64,000 nucleotides of DNA. Origin: UBA1926 sp036732005. GTDB taxonomy: Bacteria > Planctomycetota > Phycisphaerae > Phycisphaerales > UBA1924. The notes beneath the pieces are model-generated. The model saw only the letters and a list, made by a program, of their open reading frames with translations, ran no database searches and had not been told where the DNA came from. Made by a program: the position numbers and the translations under genes. The DNA lies in NCBI GenBank assembly GCA_036732005.1, contig DAINDF010000005.1:1-64000 (forward strand), in the 5' to 3' direction. Below are positions 16,191 through 24,097 of the stretch, in pieces (the stretch's first letter is position 1; each line of letters opens with the position of its first letter).

Positions 16191-17225
16191 CTAGAGCGAG
16201 AACACCCGATCCCAATTCCCGTGCGCGAACCCGGCGATCTCCCCGTCCGACCATCCCCTGTCCCGCAGCGCCTCGGCGAGCTTCAGGAGGTCCCCGGGCA
16301 GGTCGATGCCCTCGGGCAGCCGCGACGCGGGGAATCCTCCGTCCATGTCCGACCCCAGCCCGACATGCCGCCGGTCCCCGATCACCTCGCACGCGTGCTC
16401 GACATGCCGGACCGCATCGCCGATCGTCGCCCGCCCGCTCTTCGCGCAGGCCTGGTCAAGGAACGAACTGCACAGATTCAGACCGATGACGCCGCCACGC
16501 CGCGCGATCTCACGCATCGCGTCGTCGGTAAGGTGACGCTGGTTCCGCCCGTCCATCAGCGCCCGGCTGTTGGAGTGTGAGGCGATCACCATCCGGTCCG
16601 TCGCGCCCAGGAGGTCGTCGAGCGAGCGGTCGTTCAGGTGGCTCGCGTCGTGGACGACGCCGAGCGCGTCCATCGCCCTGGCGAATCCTCGCCCCTCGGC
16701 CGTCAGCCCGCTGCCCGCCTCGTCCGAGGGCACCTGGTTCCCCGACGCGTACCGCCCCCGCCGCGTCCACACCAGCCCGATCGCCACCACCCCGCCTTCA
16801 ACCCAGAGCGGCAGGTCGTCCTCGGTCGAGATCGGGTCGGCGTTCTCCACCAGAATGCCGGCCCTTATCGCTGGCGTCCGCCCGCTCCCCCCACCCCCGC
16901 GTCGGGCCGGCAGGTCGATCACGCCCGCGTCGTGCCACGCGTGGTAGAGCTTGAGCTGCCGCATCCCGCAGACATACGCCGCGTCCGCGTTCCCGATGGG
17001 GTACGCGAACGCCCCCGTCTCCGCGCCGGGCGCCCCCGGGTCGGGCACGGGCTCGGTGAAGACGGTCGCCAGCACCCGGCGGACCCCGCCCTCCGCGAGC
17101 GAGGGGAGCGTTACCGAGGCGGGCGAGTGCCGCCCCCGCGCCTCCGCCGGGTCCACATGCATGTCCCGGCCCGTCTCCGCCAGGTAGGCCAGGTCCAGAT
17201 GGGCATCGAACCACTCCATCGCCAT
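16191..17225 (-). CDS. Membrane dipeptidase-type hydrolase (peptidase M19)
   Basis: Renal-dipeptidase family members hydrolyse dipeptides using a binuclear zinc site. The 344-residue protein shows DAHLDLAY (first ligands, replacing the common DgHnD), VENAD (bridging Glu), HDASHLND, ASHSNSRAL followed by NQRHLTD, and GLGSDMDGG, all in the expected order. No signal peptide is present, so it is probably cytoplasmic, unlike the animal enzyme. The start ATG 17225 has GAGGA 6 bases upstream; a second ATG two codons later is possible. Divergent from the zinc-ribbon-like twin genes. Confidence 0.93.
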   Translation of the reverse strand: MAMEWFDAHLDLAYLAETGRDMHVDPAEARGRHSPASVTLPSLAEGGVRRVLATVFTEPVPDPGAPGAETGAFAYPIGNADAAYVCGMRQLKLYHAWHDAGVIDLPARRGGGGSGRTPAIRAGILVENADPISTEDDLPLWVEGGVVAIGLVWTRRGRYASGNQVPSDEAGSGLTAEGRGFARAMDALGVVHDASHLNDRSLDDLLGATDRMVIASHSNSRALMDGRNQRHLTDDAMREIARRGGVIGLNLCSSFLDQACAKSGRATIGDAVRHVEHACEVIGDRRHVGLGSDMDGGFPASRLPEGIDLPGDLLKLAEALRDRGWSDGEIAGFAHGNWDRVFSL

Positions 17226-17256
17226 CGCTGTTCCTCATGGGAGGTTTGCCGCCGGG

Positions 17257-17262
17257 AAGGTA
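17257..17262 (-). promoter_or_regulatory. Candidate -10 element for the M19 gene
   Basis: Minus-strand TACCTT preceded by TG, about 31 bases before the start codon at 17225. It overlaps the divergent promoter of the 17282 gene. Confidence 0.35.
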
Positions 17263-17267
17263 CACGG

Positions 17268-17273
17268 TAGACT
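17268..17273 (+). promoter_or_regulatory. Candidate promoter giving a near-leaderless mRNA for the 17282 gene
   Basis: TAGACT with 8 bases to ATG 17282; TTTGCC at 17245-17250 lies 17 bases upstream and could be the -35. No ribosome-binding site is visible. Confidence 0.45.
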
Positions 17274-17281
17274 CACCGCCC

Positions 17282-17716
17282 ATGGAAGCGTGGCGGTCCA
17301 AGGTCAGGGCGGTTCCCCCCAGCGACAACGATCCTGTCGTCGTCAACCCGCTCAACGGCCGGGCGATGGAGAAATTCGAGATCGGCGGCGTCTGCATCGA
17401 CCGGTGCCCCAGCACCGGGGCGATCTGGCTCGACCGCGGCGAGCTCGCCCGCCTCTCCTCGCTCGGCAAGGAGGCCAAGGCCCTTCTCAAGCAGATCGAC
17501 CGAAAGCCCCCCCGCTCCCAGCGACGCCAGCGGGGCACGCTCGTCAGCCCCCAGAACGGCACGGACATGATGATCGTCGTCCGCGACGACGACCAGCCCC
17601 ACATCGAGTTCGAGATGTGCCCCGTCAGCGGCGGGTGCTTCTTCGACGCCGGCGAACTCGCCGACCTCACCGAGTACTCCTTCGCCGAGAAACTCAAGCG
17701 CTTCTTCCGCACCTGA
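17282..17716 (+). CDS. Degenerate zinc-ribbon (zf-TFIIB-like) protein, copy 1
   Basis: A 144-residue protein built of two related half-repeats. The first (residues 23-62) has NPLNGRAMEKFEIGGV then DRCPSTGAIWLDRGELA; the second has SPQNGTDMMIV then EMCPVSGGCFFDAGELADL. The pattern matches the zf-TFIIB family (CPxCG...vdxCPxCgGiWLDxGEL), but the first CxxC of each half is replaced by NPLN or SPQN and only single Cys residues remain in the second knuckle. A bound zinc is therefore doubtful. The family function is unknown. ATG 17282 is leaderless-type. A paralogue follows 29 bases downstream. Confidence 0.8.
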   Translation: MEAWRSKVRAVPPSDNDPVVVNPLNGRAMEKFEIGGVCIDRCPSTGAIWLDRGELARLSSLGKEAKALLKQIDRKPPRSQRRQRGTLVSPQNGTDMMIVVRDDDQPHIEFEMCPVSGGCFFDAGELADLTEYSFAEKLKRFFRT

Positions 17717-17733
17717 CCCGCGCCCCAACGCGA

Positions 17734-17739
17734 TACACT
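17734..17739 (+). promoter_or_regulatory. Candidate -10 element giving a leaderless mRNA for the 17746 gene
   Basis: TACACT with exactly 6 bases to ATG 17746, placing the expected first transcribed base on the A of the start codon. It lies in the 29-base gap between the twin genes, so the second copy appears to have its own promoter. Confidence 0.45.
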
Positions 17740-17745
17740 CGCGCC

Positions 17746-18183
17746 ATGCCCGAGCCCTGGGACCTCATCCGTGTCGTCGAGCCCACCGAGGACGACCCTG
17801 TCGTGCTCAACCCGCTGAACGGGCGGCCCATGCACAAGCTCGACATCGGGGGCGTGAAGATCGACCGCTGCGAGTCCACCGGCGCCATCTGGCTCGACCG
17901 GGGCGAGCTCGGCCAACTCGCCCTCCTCGACGCCCGCTACAAGCGGGTCATCAAGGCGATCGACCAGACCCGACCCGACGAGACCCCACGAAAGGCCCGG
18001 GGCCAGATCCGCTCCCCCCGAACCGGCGCCCTCATGCTCATCGTCCGCGACCCAGACGACCCCAGCATCGAGTTCGATGTCTGCCCCGAGTGCGGCGGGT
18101 GCTTCTTCGACTCGGGCGAACTCGCCGAGCTGACCGACTACTCCTTCGCCGACCGCCTCCGCGCCATGCTGGGCCGCGCCTGA
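17746..18183 (+). CDS. Degenerate zinc-ribbon (zf-TFIIB-like) protein, copy 2
   Basis: The 145-residue product is a clear paralogue of the preceding gene with the same two-repeat design: NPLNGRPMHKLDIGGV and DRCESTGAIWLDRGELG, then SPRTGALMLIV and DVCPECGGCFFDSGELAEL. The second half keeps one complete CPECG knuckle, which copy 1 has lost, while the partner cysteines are absent in both. The two genes probably arose by tandem duplication and then diverged. Function unknown. The ATG is leaderless-type. Confidence 0.8.
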   Translation: MPEPWDLIRVVEPTEDDPVVLNPLNGRPMHKLDIGGVKIDRCESTGAIWLDRGELGQLALLDARYKRVIKAIDQTRPDETPRKARGQIRSPRTGALMLIVRDPDDPSIEFDVCPECGGCFFDSGELAELTDYSFADRLRAMLGRA

Positions 18184-18287
18184 GCCCCTCACCCCCTCGC
18201 GCTGAAACCCGCGTCCCCCGTTTCCCTACTATCCCGCGCCCACACCGCCGGCGTCACCCGGCCCACGCACGAGAAGAGGAACACACC

Positions 18288-18953
18288 ATGCACTCCATCA
18301 ACACACGCGCCGCCCGGCCCGCCAGGGCACTCGTCGGCTGCCTCATCGCCGCGGGCGCCGTGCTGCTCATCCTCGGCATCGCCTCGTACCTCGTCGCCAC
18401 CAACTGGCGAGGCTGGGCGGCCGATCTGCTCACCAAGGCCACCACGGCGATGCTCGAGCAGTCCGACCTGCCCGAGGCCGAGCGCAAGGAGATGATCGTC
18501 CACATCGCCGACTACGCCAGCGACTTCGAGTCGGGCGCCATCGGGTTCGACGCGTTCCAGCGCACCATGGAGCTGATGAGCTCGAGCTCGCTCATCCCCG
18601 TCGGGATGGTCTACACCGTCGACGAGGGATACCTCAAGCCGAGCGAGATGCCCGACGAGGAAAAGGCCGCCGCTTCGCTCGAACTGCAGCGGCTCGCGCG
18701 GGGCGTGCACGAGCAGACGATCCCGAGCACCGCCGTCGAGGAGGTCCTCACCCCGATCTCGTACCGCGACGCGGACGGGACCTTCCGCCTGAATGTCAAG
18801 TCCGCGGTGACGCCCGACATGCTCCGCGCCGTCGCCGCCGAGGCGAAATCGAAGGCAGACGCGGCGAGCGTCCCCGCCGAGCCGTTCGTGGTGGATCTGA
18901 GCGACGAGCTCAAACGACTGCTCGACGAGAGCCGAACGCCGGCGGGAGGCTGA
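18288..18953 (+). CDS. Single-pass membrane protein of unknown function
   Basis: A 221-residue protein with one transmembrane segment (about residues 16-40, CLIAAGAVLLILGIASYLV) and a larger, acidic, mostly helical domain that would lie outside the cytoplasm. No family is recognised. ATG 18288 has GAAGAGGA upstream and begins just before the membrane segment. A possible -10 (TACTAT, 18227-18232) precedes it. It lies 104 bases downstream of the zinc-ribbon twins on the same strand but probably has its own promoter. Confidence 0.7.
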   Translation: MHSINTRAARPARALVGCLIAAGAVLLILGIASYLVATNWRGWAADLLTKATTAMLEQSDLPEAERKEMIVHIADYASDFESGAIGFDAFQRTMELMSSSSLIPVGMVYTVDEGYLKPSEMPDEEKAAASLELQRLARGVHEQTIPSTAVEEVLTPISYRDADGTFRLNVKSAVTPDMLRAVAAEAKSKADAASVPAEPFVVDLSDELKRLLDESRTPAGG

Positions 18954-18976
18954 TCCCACCCGGGCCGGGCCCGCGA

Positions 18977-19564
18977 TCAGGCGTTGTAGACCCGCCCGCC
19001 CCGCCGAACATACTCGCGCAGCACCTCGGCCGCCTCCCCGCGCCGCACGCCGCGCACGACCTCGATCCCGCGATCGCGCAGATATTCGTAAGACGCCTCG
19101 AACACCGGGCCCTCGTCGAACCCGCACGCCACCGCGTCCTCACGCCCCGCCCCGCACACCACCCGACGCACCCCGCTCCACAGCGTCGCCCCCAGGCACA
19201 TCGCGCACGGCTCGCACGAGGTGACCAGTTCACACGCCGGCTCCTCCGCGAGCGTGTACGACCCCCGCGCCCGCTGCGCGAACATCAACGCAACAACCTC
19301 CGCGTGCAGAGAGCTGTTCCCAAGGCGCACCACGCTGTTCACCCCGGCCGCGATGACCCGCCCGCTCGACGCCTCGAACACCACCGCCCCGAAGGGCCCC
19401 CCGTCCCCGCGCTCGATGTTCCGCCTCGCGAGTTCGATCGCCAGCCCCATCCGCGCCTCGCGCGAATCGACCGCCATCCCAACGGGCGCGACCGACCCGA
19501 TCCACGCCGGCGGCGAGATCTCGATCCGGTGCACCTCTCCCGGGTTTTCGCGTTCGGTGCCCAT
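18977..19564 (-). CDS. Nucleoside/guanine deaminase-like protein (CDA fold)
   Basis: Cytidine-deaminase-fold enzymes replace an exocyclic amine by oxygen on a base or nucleoside. The 195-residue product has the zinc site SLHAEVVAL (His87-Ala-Glu89) and TSCEPCAMCLGA (Cys120, Cys123), and a flanking GDGGPFGAVVF strand; the overall look is closest to guanine deaminase or the tRNA/nucleoside deaminase group, substrate undetermined. The conserved domain starts near residue 40, so the 35 residues before it are an unusual extension. I choose ATG 19564 because a TAGAGT -10 lies just upstream; an open frame reaches 19645. Confidence 0.85.
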   Translation of the reverse strand: MGTERENPGEVHRIEISPPAWIGSVAPVGMAVDSREARMGLAIELARRNIERGDGGPFGAVVFEASSGRVIAAGVNSVVRLGNSSLHAEVVALMFAQRARGSYTLAEEPACELVTSCEPCAMCLGATLWSGVRRVVCGAGREDAVACGFDEGPVFEASYEYLRDRGIEVVRGVRRGEAAEVLREYVRRGGRVYNA

Positions 19565-19575
19565 GACTCGGGCCC

Positions 19576-19581
19576 ACTCTA
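19576..19581 (-). promoter_or_regulatory. Candidate -10 element for the deaminase gene
   Basis: Minus-strand TAGAGT, 11 bases before ATG 19564, predicting a leader of about 5 bases. It supports the shorter start. Confidence 0.4.
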
Positions 19582-19636
19582 TCCCCCGCGCAACGACCCC
19601 CGCGACCGCCTCCTTCTCGGGGCCCGCCGTTGCGAG

Positions 19637-19642
19637 TATGCT
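19637..19642 (+). promoter_or_regulatory. Candidate -10 element for the Pmp3-type peptide gene
   Basis: TATGCT, followed after a short leader by AAAGGAG (19651-19657) and the TTG start at 19664. Confidence 0.4.
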
Positions 19643-19663
19643 CATCCCAGAAAGGAGCCCGCC

Positions 19664-19837
19664 TTGTCAGACAGCGAAACCAACAAACTCCTCCTCGTGA
19701 TCATCGCCATCCTGCTCCCCCCTCTCGCGGTTGGCCTCAAGAAGGGTGTCGGCCTTCATCTCATCCTGAATATCGTCCTCACGCTCATTTTCTGGCTCCC
19801 GGGCCTCCTCCACGCGCTCTGGTGCGTGCTCGGTTGA
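19664..19837 (+). CDS. Pmp3/YqaE (UPF0057) family membrane peptide
   Basis: A 57-residue proteolipid with two hydrophobic segments. LLVIIAILLPPLAVGLKKG and the following LILNIVLTLIFWLPGLLHAL match the Pmp3 pattern (IxAIxLPPLGVxLxxG, then INxxLTLxGxxPGxxHAxy) in full. Eukaryotic Pmp3 helps maintain membrane potential under salt or cold stress; bacterial members are stress-induced and little studied. The start is TTG 19664, supported by AAAGGAG with ideal spacing; no ATG is available. The cupin gene follows 11 bases after the stop, so the two form an operon. Confidence 0.92.
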   Translation: MSDSETNKLLLVIIAILLPPLAVGLKKGVGLHLILNIVLTLIFWLPGLLHALWCVLG

Positions 19838-19848
19838 CGGACACGCCC

Positions 19849-20214
19849 ATGAACGACCAAGCAACCGTGCACACCTGGCAAGCGATCACCCCCGACCACC
19901 CCATGCCCAGGATCGACCGCCGGCTTCTCCGCGGCCAGCACGCGATGCTCTCCCATGTCACCCTGCACCGCGGGTTCAAGGTCGAGCCGCACGCCCACCC
20001 GAACGAGCAGTTCGCGGTCGTGCTCAGCGGCCGAATCCGGTTCACCTTGGGCGAGCCTGGGGCCTCGCCCCACGAGGTCGAACTCGTCGGCGGGCAGGTC
20101 CTCCAGATCCCCCCGAATGTCCGCCACGGCGCCGAGGCGATCGAAACGACCGTGATCCTCGATGTCTTCAGCCCCCCGAGCGCAACGACCGGCGTGGACC
20201 GATCCCGAGGGTAG
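19849..20214 (+). CDS. Single-domain cupin protein
   Basis: A 121-residue small beta-barrel protein. Cupin motif 1 (HRGFKVEPHAHPNEQFAVVLSG) carries the His-x-His ... Glu metal ligands, and motif 2 (LVGGQVLQIPPNVRHGAE) the final His. It resembles the sugar- and quercetin-type cupin_2 proteins that bind a divalent metal, with no assigned substrate. ATG 19849 lies 11 bases after the Pmp3-type gene, pointing to co-transcription and perhaps a shared stress role. Confidence 0.88.
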   Translation: MNDQATVHTWQAITPDHPMPRIDRRLLRGQHAMLSHVTLHRGFKVEPHAHPNEQFAVVLSGRIRFTLGEPGASPHEVELVGGQVLQIPPNVRHGAEAIETTVILDVFSPPSATTGVDRSRG

Positions 20215-20247
20215 TGGTGGGGGCGCCCGGCTCGATCGGCCGATCGC

Positions 20248-20643
20248 TCACCCCAAGCAGTCCCGCTTGAACGCCTCGAGGGCCTCGCGTCGCCCGGGCA
20301 GTTCGCGGTGTTCGATCCGCGTGATGAGCCCCTCGGTCACGCGAAGCCACTGCTCGCAGGCGTATTCGTGCGACCGACCCCCGTGCCGGATCCGGTCGAT
20401 GAAGCGGATCACGACCCACGCGCCCTCGAGGCGCACCCCACTCGAGTATTCAATCGCATCGAACGCATGCGCCGCGGCGGCGTTCCCGGAATACGACGAG
20501 ATGATCGCGGAGGGCCCCCGCAGCCGCTCCCCGCGGACCTCGTACTCGCAGACGGGGTCGAGCAGCCGCGCCGCGGCCTCGTGGTCCTCGGCATCGAGGG
20601 CCCCGGCGAACCGGGCGGCAATGTCGAGGTCCCGCTCCGGCAT
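20248..20643 (-). CDS. SnoaL/NTF2-like protein
   Basis: A 131-residue alpha+beta-barrel protein. DIAARFAGALDAEDHEAAAR and LLDPVCEYEV are the opening helix and strand typical of SnoaL-like domains, followed by the RGPSAIISSY helix and strands ending in EQWLRVTEGLITRIEHRE. Members can be polyketide cyclases, isomerases or ligand-binding domains; nothing indicates a substrate. ATG 20643 is favoured because GGAG lies at a proper distance; starts at 20646 and 20667 are possible alternatives. Confidence 0.75.
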   Translation of the reverse strand: MPERDLDIAARFAGALDAEDHEAAARLLDPVCEYEVRGERLRGPSAIISSYSGNAAAAHAFDAIEYSSGVRLEGAWVVIRFIDRIRHGGRSHEYACEQWLRVTEGLITRIEHRELPGRREALEAFKRDCLG

Positions 20644-20715
20644 CATCTTCTCCACAGGTCCCAGCATCAGGAAGCCGGCATCAGGCAGCCAGGGTAAGGC
20701 CCTGCCCCGGGCGCT

Positions 20716-21123
20716 TCACGGCAACGCGGTGAGGTCGGGCTCGACGAACCTCGCCTTCGCCTCGGCGGACATCATCCGACGCCGCGAGTAGAACAGCCGC
20801 AGCAGCGTCTTCGGGTGCAGCTCCGGGTGCCGGTCGCAGAACGCCTCGCTGGACTCGGCCGGGCCGTACTCGCGACGCATCGCGTCGACCACCCGCAGCC
20901 ACGCGACAGTCATGGTCTCGTGATACCCGCGATCCGGGGCGTCGACCACGCCGTGGACCGCGTTGATCGCTTTGACGCCCGTCCGAAAGCGGCTCAGCGC
21001 CTCGTCGAACGGATGCCGCGAGAGCAGGAGGTAGGCGACCCGCAGGTGATCCCGGTGCCGCCACCGATCTCGGGGAATGTGAAGAGACTCGAACGCGCGG
21101 AGCAGAGCCTCGTCGTCGTTCAT
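20716..21123 (-). CDS. Conserved small protein with an HRDHL motif, unknown function
   Basis: A 135-residue all-helical protein with DRWRHRDHLRVAYLLLSRHP near residue 20, paired histidines in a helix that look like a metal or ligand site, and a second conserved-looking stretch YHETMTVAWLRVV. I have seen this general pattern in uncharacterised bacterial proteins but cannot name the family or role. ATG 21123 is leaderless-type, 5 bases from TAGAGT, and longer frames upstream have no support. Confidence 0.7.
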   Translation of the reverse strand: MNDDEALLRAFESLHIPRDRWRHRDHLRVAYLLLSRHPFDEALSRFRTGVKAINAVHGVVDAPDRGYHETMTVAWLRVVDAMRREYGPAESSEAFCDRHPELHPKTLLRLFYSRRRMMSAEAKARFVEPDLTALP

Positions 21124-21128
21124 GGATG

Positions 21129-21134
21129 ACTCTA
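21129..21134 (-). promoter_or_regulatory. Candidate -10 element giving a leaderless mRNA for the 21123 gene
   Basis: Minus-strand TAGAGT with 5 bases to the start codon and no ribosome-binding site. Confidence 0.42.
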
Positions 21135-21207
21135 GCCCCGCCCCACCGACGGAGATTCCCCCGCCCCGCCGCATCCGATCCACTGCGCCGACGCGAAGCC
21201 ACAGCCA

Positions 21208-21756
21208 ATGGCCGGCATCCCACTCATCGAGCGTTTCGTGGCCCGAGCGCTCATCCGGCGACACTGCCGGGCCAACCCGCCCGAGTCAACCGTCCGGATC
21301 GTTCGCGCCCAGCAAGGCGAGCTCGTCGGGCTGATCGGCCACGCGGGTGAAGCCGCATCACGCCGAGTCCGGATCAAGAGGCTCCCCGGTCTCGAACGGA
21401 GCAGCACGAACTACTCGCTCGCGATGGTCGCCGACCACCTCGCCCGGACCAACACGGACATGGCAAGGACCGTCGAGGCCCTCGCCCGGAATGAAGATCC
21501 CGGCATCGTCGTCGAGATCGCCCGATACAAGCCAGATCCCGATGCCGCACCGCAGAAGGCGCTCGCCGACCTCGAGTCTTCGATCGCCCTGCTCGAGTCC
21601 GCCCTGGCCGATCCCGCCGCGATCCGAGCGGCGACCCGCACGCTCGAGCACCCCTGGTTCGGACCGCTCACCGCGGCGACCTGGGCCTGCTTCCCGTCGT
21701 TCCACCAGGCCATCCACCTCAAGCAGGCCCGGCTGATCGCGCAGGGGATCCGCTGA
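21208..21756 (+). CDS. DinB-like four-helix protein
   Basis: A 182-residue protein with a DinB/YfiT-type helical bundle: NYSLAMVADHLARTNTDMA supplies the first conserved His, and HPWFGPLTAATW and FPSFHQAIHLKQARL the later His positions, a spacing typical of the metal site in this superfamily. DinB-like proteins include bacillithiol transferases and maleylpyruvate isomerases, but many are uncharacterised. The ATG lacks a recognisable ribosome-binding site. One of three DinB-like genes in this window. Confidence 0.8.
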   Translation: MAGIPLIERFVARALIRRHCRANPPESTVRIVRAQQGELVGLIGHAGEAASRRVRIKRLPGLERSSTNYSLAMVADHLARTNTDMARTVEALARNEDPGIVVEIARYKPDPDAAPQKALADLESSIALLESALADPAAIRAATRTLEHPWFGPLTAATWACFPSFHQAIHLKQARLIAQGIR

Positions 21757-21769
21757 CGCGCACGAAAAA

Positions 21770-21798
21770 GGGCGCCGTCGCGAGAAGTGACGGCGCCC
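21770..21798 (-). terminator. Rho-independent terminator of the PEP-CTERM gene
   Basis: GGGCGCCGTC (21770-21779) and GACGGCGCCC (21789-21798) form a perfect 10-bp stem. On the minus strand it is followed by TTTTT (21769-21765), so it terminates the leftward PEP-CTERM gene; the rightward DinB-like gene also ends here. Confidence 0.92.
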
Positions 21799-21823
21799 CG
21801 AAATTGCAAGATCCAACAGCCGA

Positions 21824-22516
21824 TCAGCGACGCCGGCGACCCGCGGCCAGCCCGCCCAGCCCGAGCAGCGCGAGAGCCCCGGGCGCCGGGACCTCCGCGC
21901 CGGTCAACTCGAGCTTGAAGTTCAGGTTCGGGTTCGCGTCGAACGCACCCGCGCTGCCGATCGTCGCGGCCGCATCGGACAGGAACCACTGACCGCCCGC
22001 GTTCGAGCCGGCGCCCGCGAGGTTCTCGTCGTCCACCAGCATCTCGACAAACCCGCCCGCGGCGATCTCGACGGCGGAGTTGATCGTGATCGTGTAGATG
22101 AAGTTGCCGGCGTTGGCGAACTGCACCCCGAAACCGTCAACGAACACGCCGCCCGCGTCGTAGAAATCGAAGAACGCCACGCCGCCCGCCTGGTTGACGC
22201 CCCCGACGAACTTCATGACATTCAGATCAATGTTGTTCACCGCGGTCGAGGCGTAATCCGCCACGCCCAGCGACTCGAGCTGCCCGTCCACCTGGATGCC
22301 GCTCATGGGGAAGGCTGCAAAGCCCGTCCCGGAGCCCATGTTCGAGTAGTAGGTCGTCGCGCCGCGCTCCACGCCGAGGTCGACGCCGATCTCCGTGCCC
22401 ACCGCCTGGTAGATCGCGTACCCGCTCCGGTCCAACTCCGCCGGACGCACCGGGCCCGCCACCGCGGCCGACGCCAGCGCAGCCACACCAACACCGACGA
22501 TGCTCGTGCGAACCAT
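21824..22516 (-). CDS. Secreted PEP-CTERM-type protein
   Basis: A 230-residue exported protein. It has a signal peptide (MVRTSIVGVGVAALASAAVAG) and ends in a sorting tail: VPAPGALALLGLGG, hydrophobic segment, then RRRR. This is the PEP-CTERM architecture with PAP in place of PEP, as is common in Phycisphaerae, and implies processing by an exosortase-type system and export to the surface or extracellular matrix. The middle part is Gly/Ala/Asn-rich with predicted beta strands and no known domain. ATG 22516 has GAGGAG upstream. A full promoter (22615-22643) and a terminator (21770) make it a clean single-gene unit. Confidence 0.88.
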   Translation of the reverse strand: MVRTSIVGVGVAALASAAVAGPVRPAELDRSGYAIYQAVGTEIGVDLGVERGATTYYSNMGSGTGFAAFPMSGIQVDGQLESLGVADYASTAVNNIDLNVMKFVGGVNQAGGVAFFDFYDAGGVFVDGFGVQFANAGNFIYTITINSAVEIAAGGFVEMLVDDENLAGAGSNAGGQWFLSDAAATIGSAGAFDANPNLNFKLELTGAEVPAPGALALLGLGGLAAGRRRR

Positions 22517-22614
22517 GTCCTGTCTCCTCGTTTCTCGGACTCGCAAGCCCGGTCGATCTCCTCCCGGAAGGCCGCGCCCCCCGGTCTCTCCAATCGCCTC
22601 TCGGCGACCGCTCA

Positions 22615-22643
22615 AAATTACCCCGAATCAGGTGGGCGAACAA
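22615..22643 (-). promoter_or_regulatory. Sigma70-type promoter of the PEP-CTERM gene
   Basis: Read leftward: TTGTTC at 22643-22638, a 17-base spacer, and TAATTT at 22620-22615. This predicts a start of transcription near 22608 and a leader of about 92 bases. It is one of the few promoters here with a recognisable -35. Confidence 0.55.
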
Positions 22644-22753
22644 GGGCAAACTACGGCTGCAGAACCGGTTCGGATTCCTCTGGATCGCCAAATCAGGGTT
22701 TCAATAGGTATTCGCCCGACGCCGCGGGCTCGGGGGTCGCCGCGGGGGCCCGA

Positions 22754-23278
22754 TCACTTCCCGTTCATCCCCGCCATCGCGTCGATGGAACGCAGCAGCC
22801 GGTCCTCCAGTTGGACATCCCGCAGCGCCTGCGCCAACTCGGCCATCACCAGCCCGACCCCGACCGCCATCGCCAGAATCCCAACCGCAAACGCGACCAG
22901 CGCGACATACCACAGCGAGTGGCTCACCAGCGAGAGCCCGATCGCCGCCGAGCACGCGAGCATCGCCAGCACCCCGGCGAGCAGGCACTGCAACGAACTG
23001 CGCAGGAGCGTCGCCCGCTTCAGCACCCGAGACGAATGCGCCTCGAGCGCCTCCAGGCGCATGCTGTCCAGCGCCGCCCCCACCGGGCCGGGCGTCCCGC
23101 CCCCCGCGGCCCGGAGCAACGCCACCCGTTCATTGGCGAACGCCCGGGACCGCGCGACCAGCGTCGCCAGCCGATTGAAGAACGCCAGGCACAACAGCCC
23201 GTTCGCCGAGATCATCACCACCGGGGCGACGAGCTGGCCAATGACCTGCGCCGTGTCGGGTTGAACGAACGGATCCAT
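22754..23278 (-). CDS. DUF2721-family membrane protein
   Basis: A 174-residue inner-membrane protein with three hydrophobic segments (about residues 10-34, 94-118 and 122-146). APVVMISANGLLCLAFFNRLATLVARSR matches in two halves the N-terminal signature of DUF2721 proteins, and the second and third segments follow a basic, helical cytoplasmic loop as in that family. Function unknown. ATG 23278 is 25 bases downstream of the 24017-23304 gene, so the two are likely co-transcribed. Confidence 0.82.
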   Translation of the reverse strand: MDPFVQPDTAQVIGQLVAPVVMISANGLLCLAFFNRLATLVARSRAFANERVALLRAAGGGTPGPVGAALDSMRLEALEAHSSRVLKRATLLRSSLQCLLAGVLAMLACSAAIGLSLVSHSLWYVALVAFAVGILAMAVGVGLVMAELAQALRDVQLEDRLLRSIDAMAGMNGK

Positions 23279-23303
23279 GGTGCGCCGCCCCCGGAGGCCC
23301 GGC

Positions 23304-24017
23304 TCAACTGCTCCCGCCACGCATCCGGTCCACGCTCTCCGGGAACGGGTAGGACGCGAACACGCCCACATCACCCGCCGCCCACATCTGCGGGCTCGGG
23401 TAGACATCGCCCCGGAACCCGGCGTCGTGCATCGTCCGCAGCACCGTCTCGAACGGGGGTTCCCCGCCCGCCGCGTCGAGCAACCGGTTGCTGCTCCCGC
23501 CCAGGAACGAGACCGTCGCGATCGGCTGCCGATCCGCCCGACCACGCAGCATCTTCGTGATCGTCTGGAACCCGTGCGTCAGGTCCTCGATCGTGAAATG
23601 CTCCCGCCCTCGGGGCCGCAGCAGCGCCAGCACCAGGATCGAGTCCAGGTCGTACTTGAGCACATACGGCTCGTGGTCGTGCGCCGCGTGGATGTACACC
23701 GATTCATGGAACATCTTCGCGTACGAGGTCACCGACCGAACCGACCACTGGCTCGTTGTCACCAGGTTCACCAGCTGCGCGATGATCCCGTGCGTGTTGT
23801 CCGTGTCGTTCACCGCGCAGATCACCGACCGGTAGCGGCCGTCGATCACATCCCGCAGCATGTCCTGCCCCCACATGATCCGGATCCGCGTCCCGGACTG
23901 CAGCCGACCCTGCTCCCCGGGCAGCAGCGTCACATGGTCCGTCAGCGGCTGCGAACGCAGCAGATCGTCCGCGGCGTCGTCGTACAGGCGGGGTTGGGCG
24001 GAGGCGTCGGTCGACAT
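23304..24017 (-). CDS. Soluble protein of unknown function
   Basis: A 237-residue protein without signal peptide or membrane segment. Conserved-looking features include TRIRIMWGQDMLRDVIDGR, VCAVNDTDNT-like and SFLGGSSNRLLDAA stretches and several His residues (YIHAAHDHEPY). I cannot assign a fold. ATG 24017 has GAGGA upstream. It is the first gene of a small leftward set with the DUF2721 gene. Confidence 0.65.
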   Translation of the reverse strand: MSTDASAQPRLYDDAADDLLRSQPLTDHVTLLPGEQGRLQSGTRIRIMWGQDMLRDVIDGRYRSVICAVNDTDNTHGIIAQLVNLVTTSQWSVRSVTSYAKMFHESVYIHAAHDHEPYVLKYDLDSILVLALLRPRGREHFTIEDLTHGFQTITKMLRGRADRQPIATVSFLGGSSNRLLDAAGGEPPFETVLRTMHDAGFRGDVYPSPQMWAAGDVGVFASYPFPESVDRMRGGSS

Positions 24018-24097
24018 GGTGGGCTTCCTCGGAATCGGGACGGACCCGGCCGCCCCATTACTGGATAATCTTATCGCCTTCTGGGCCGATTGTCGCG

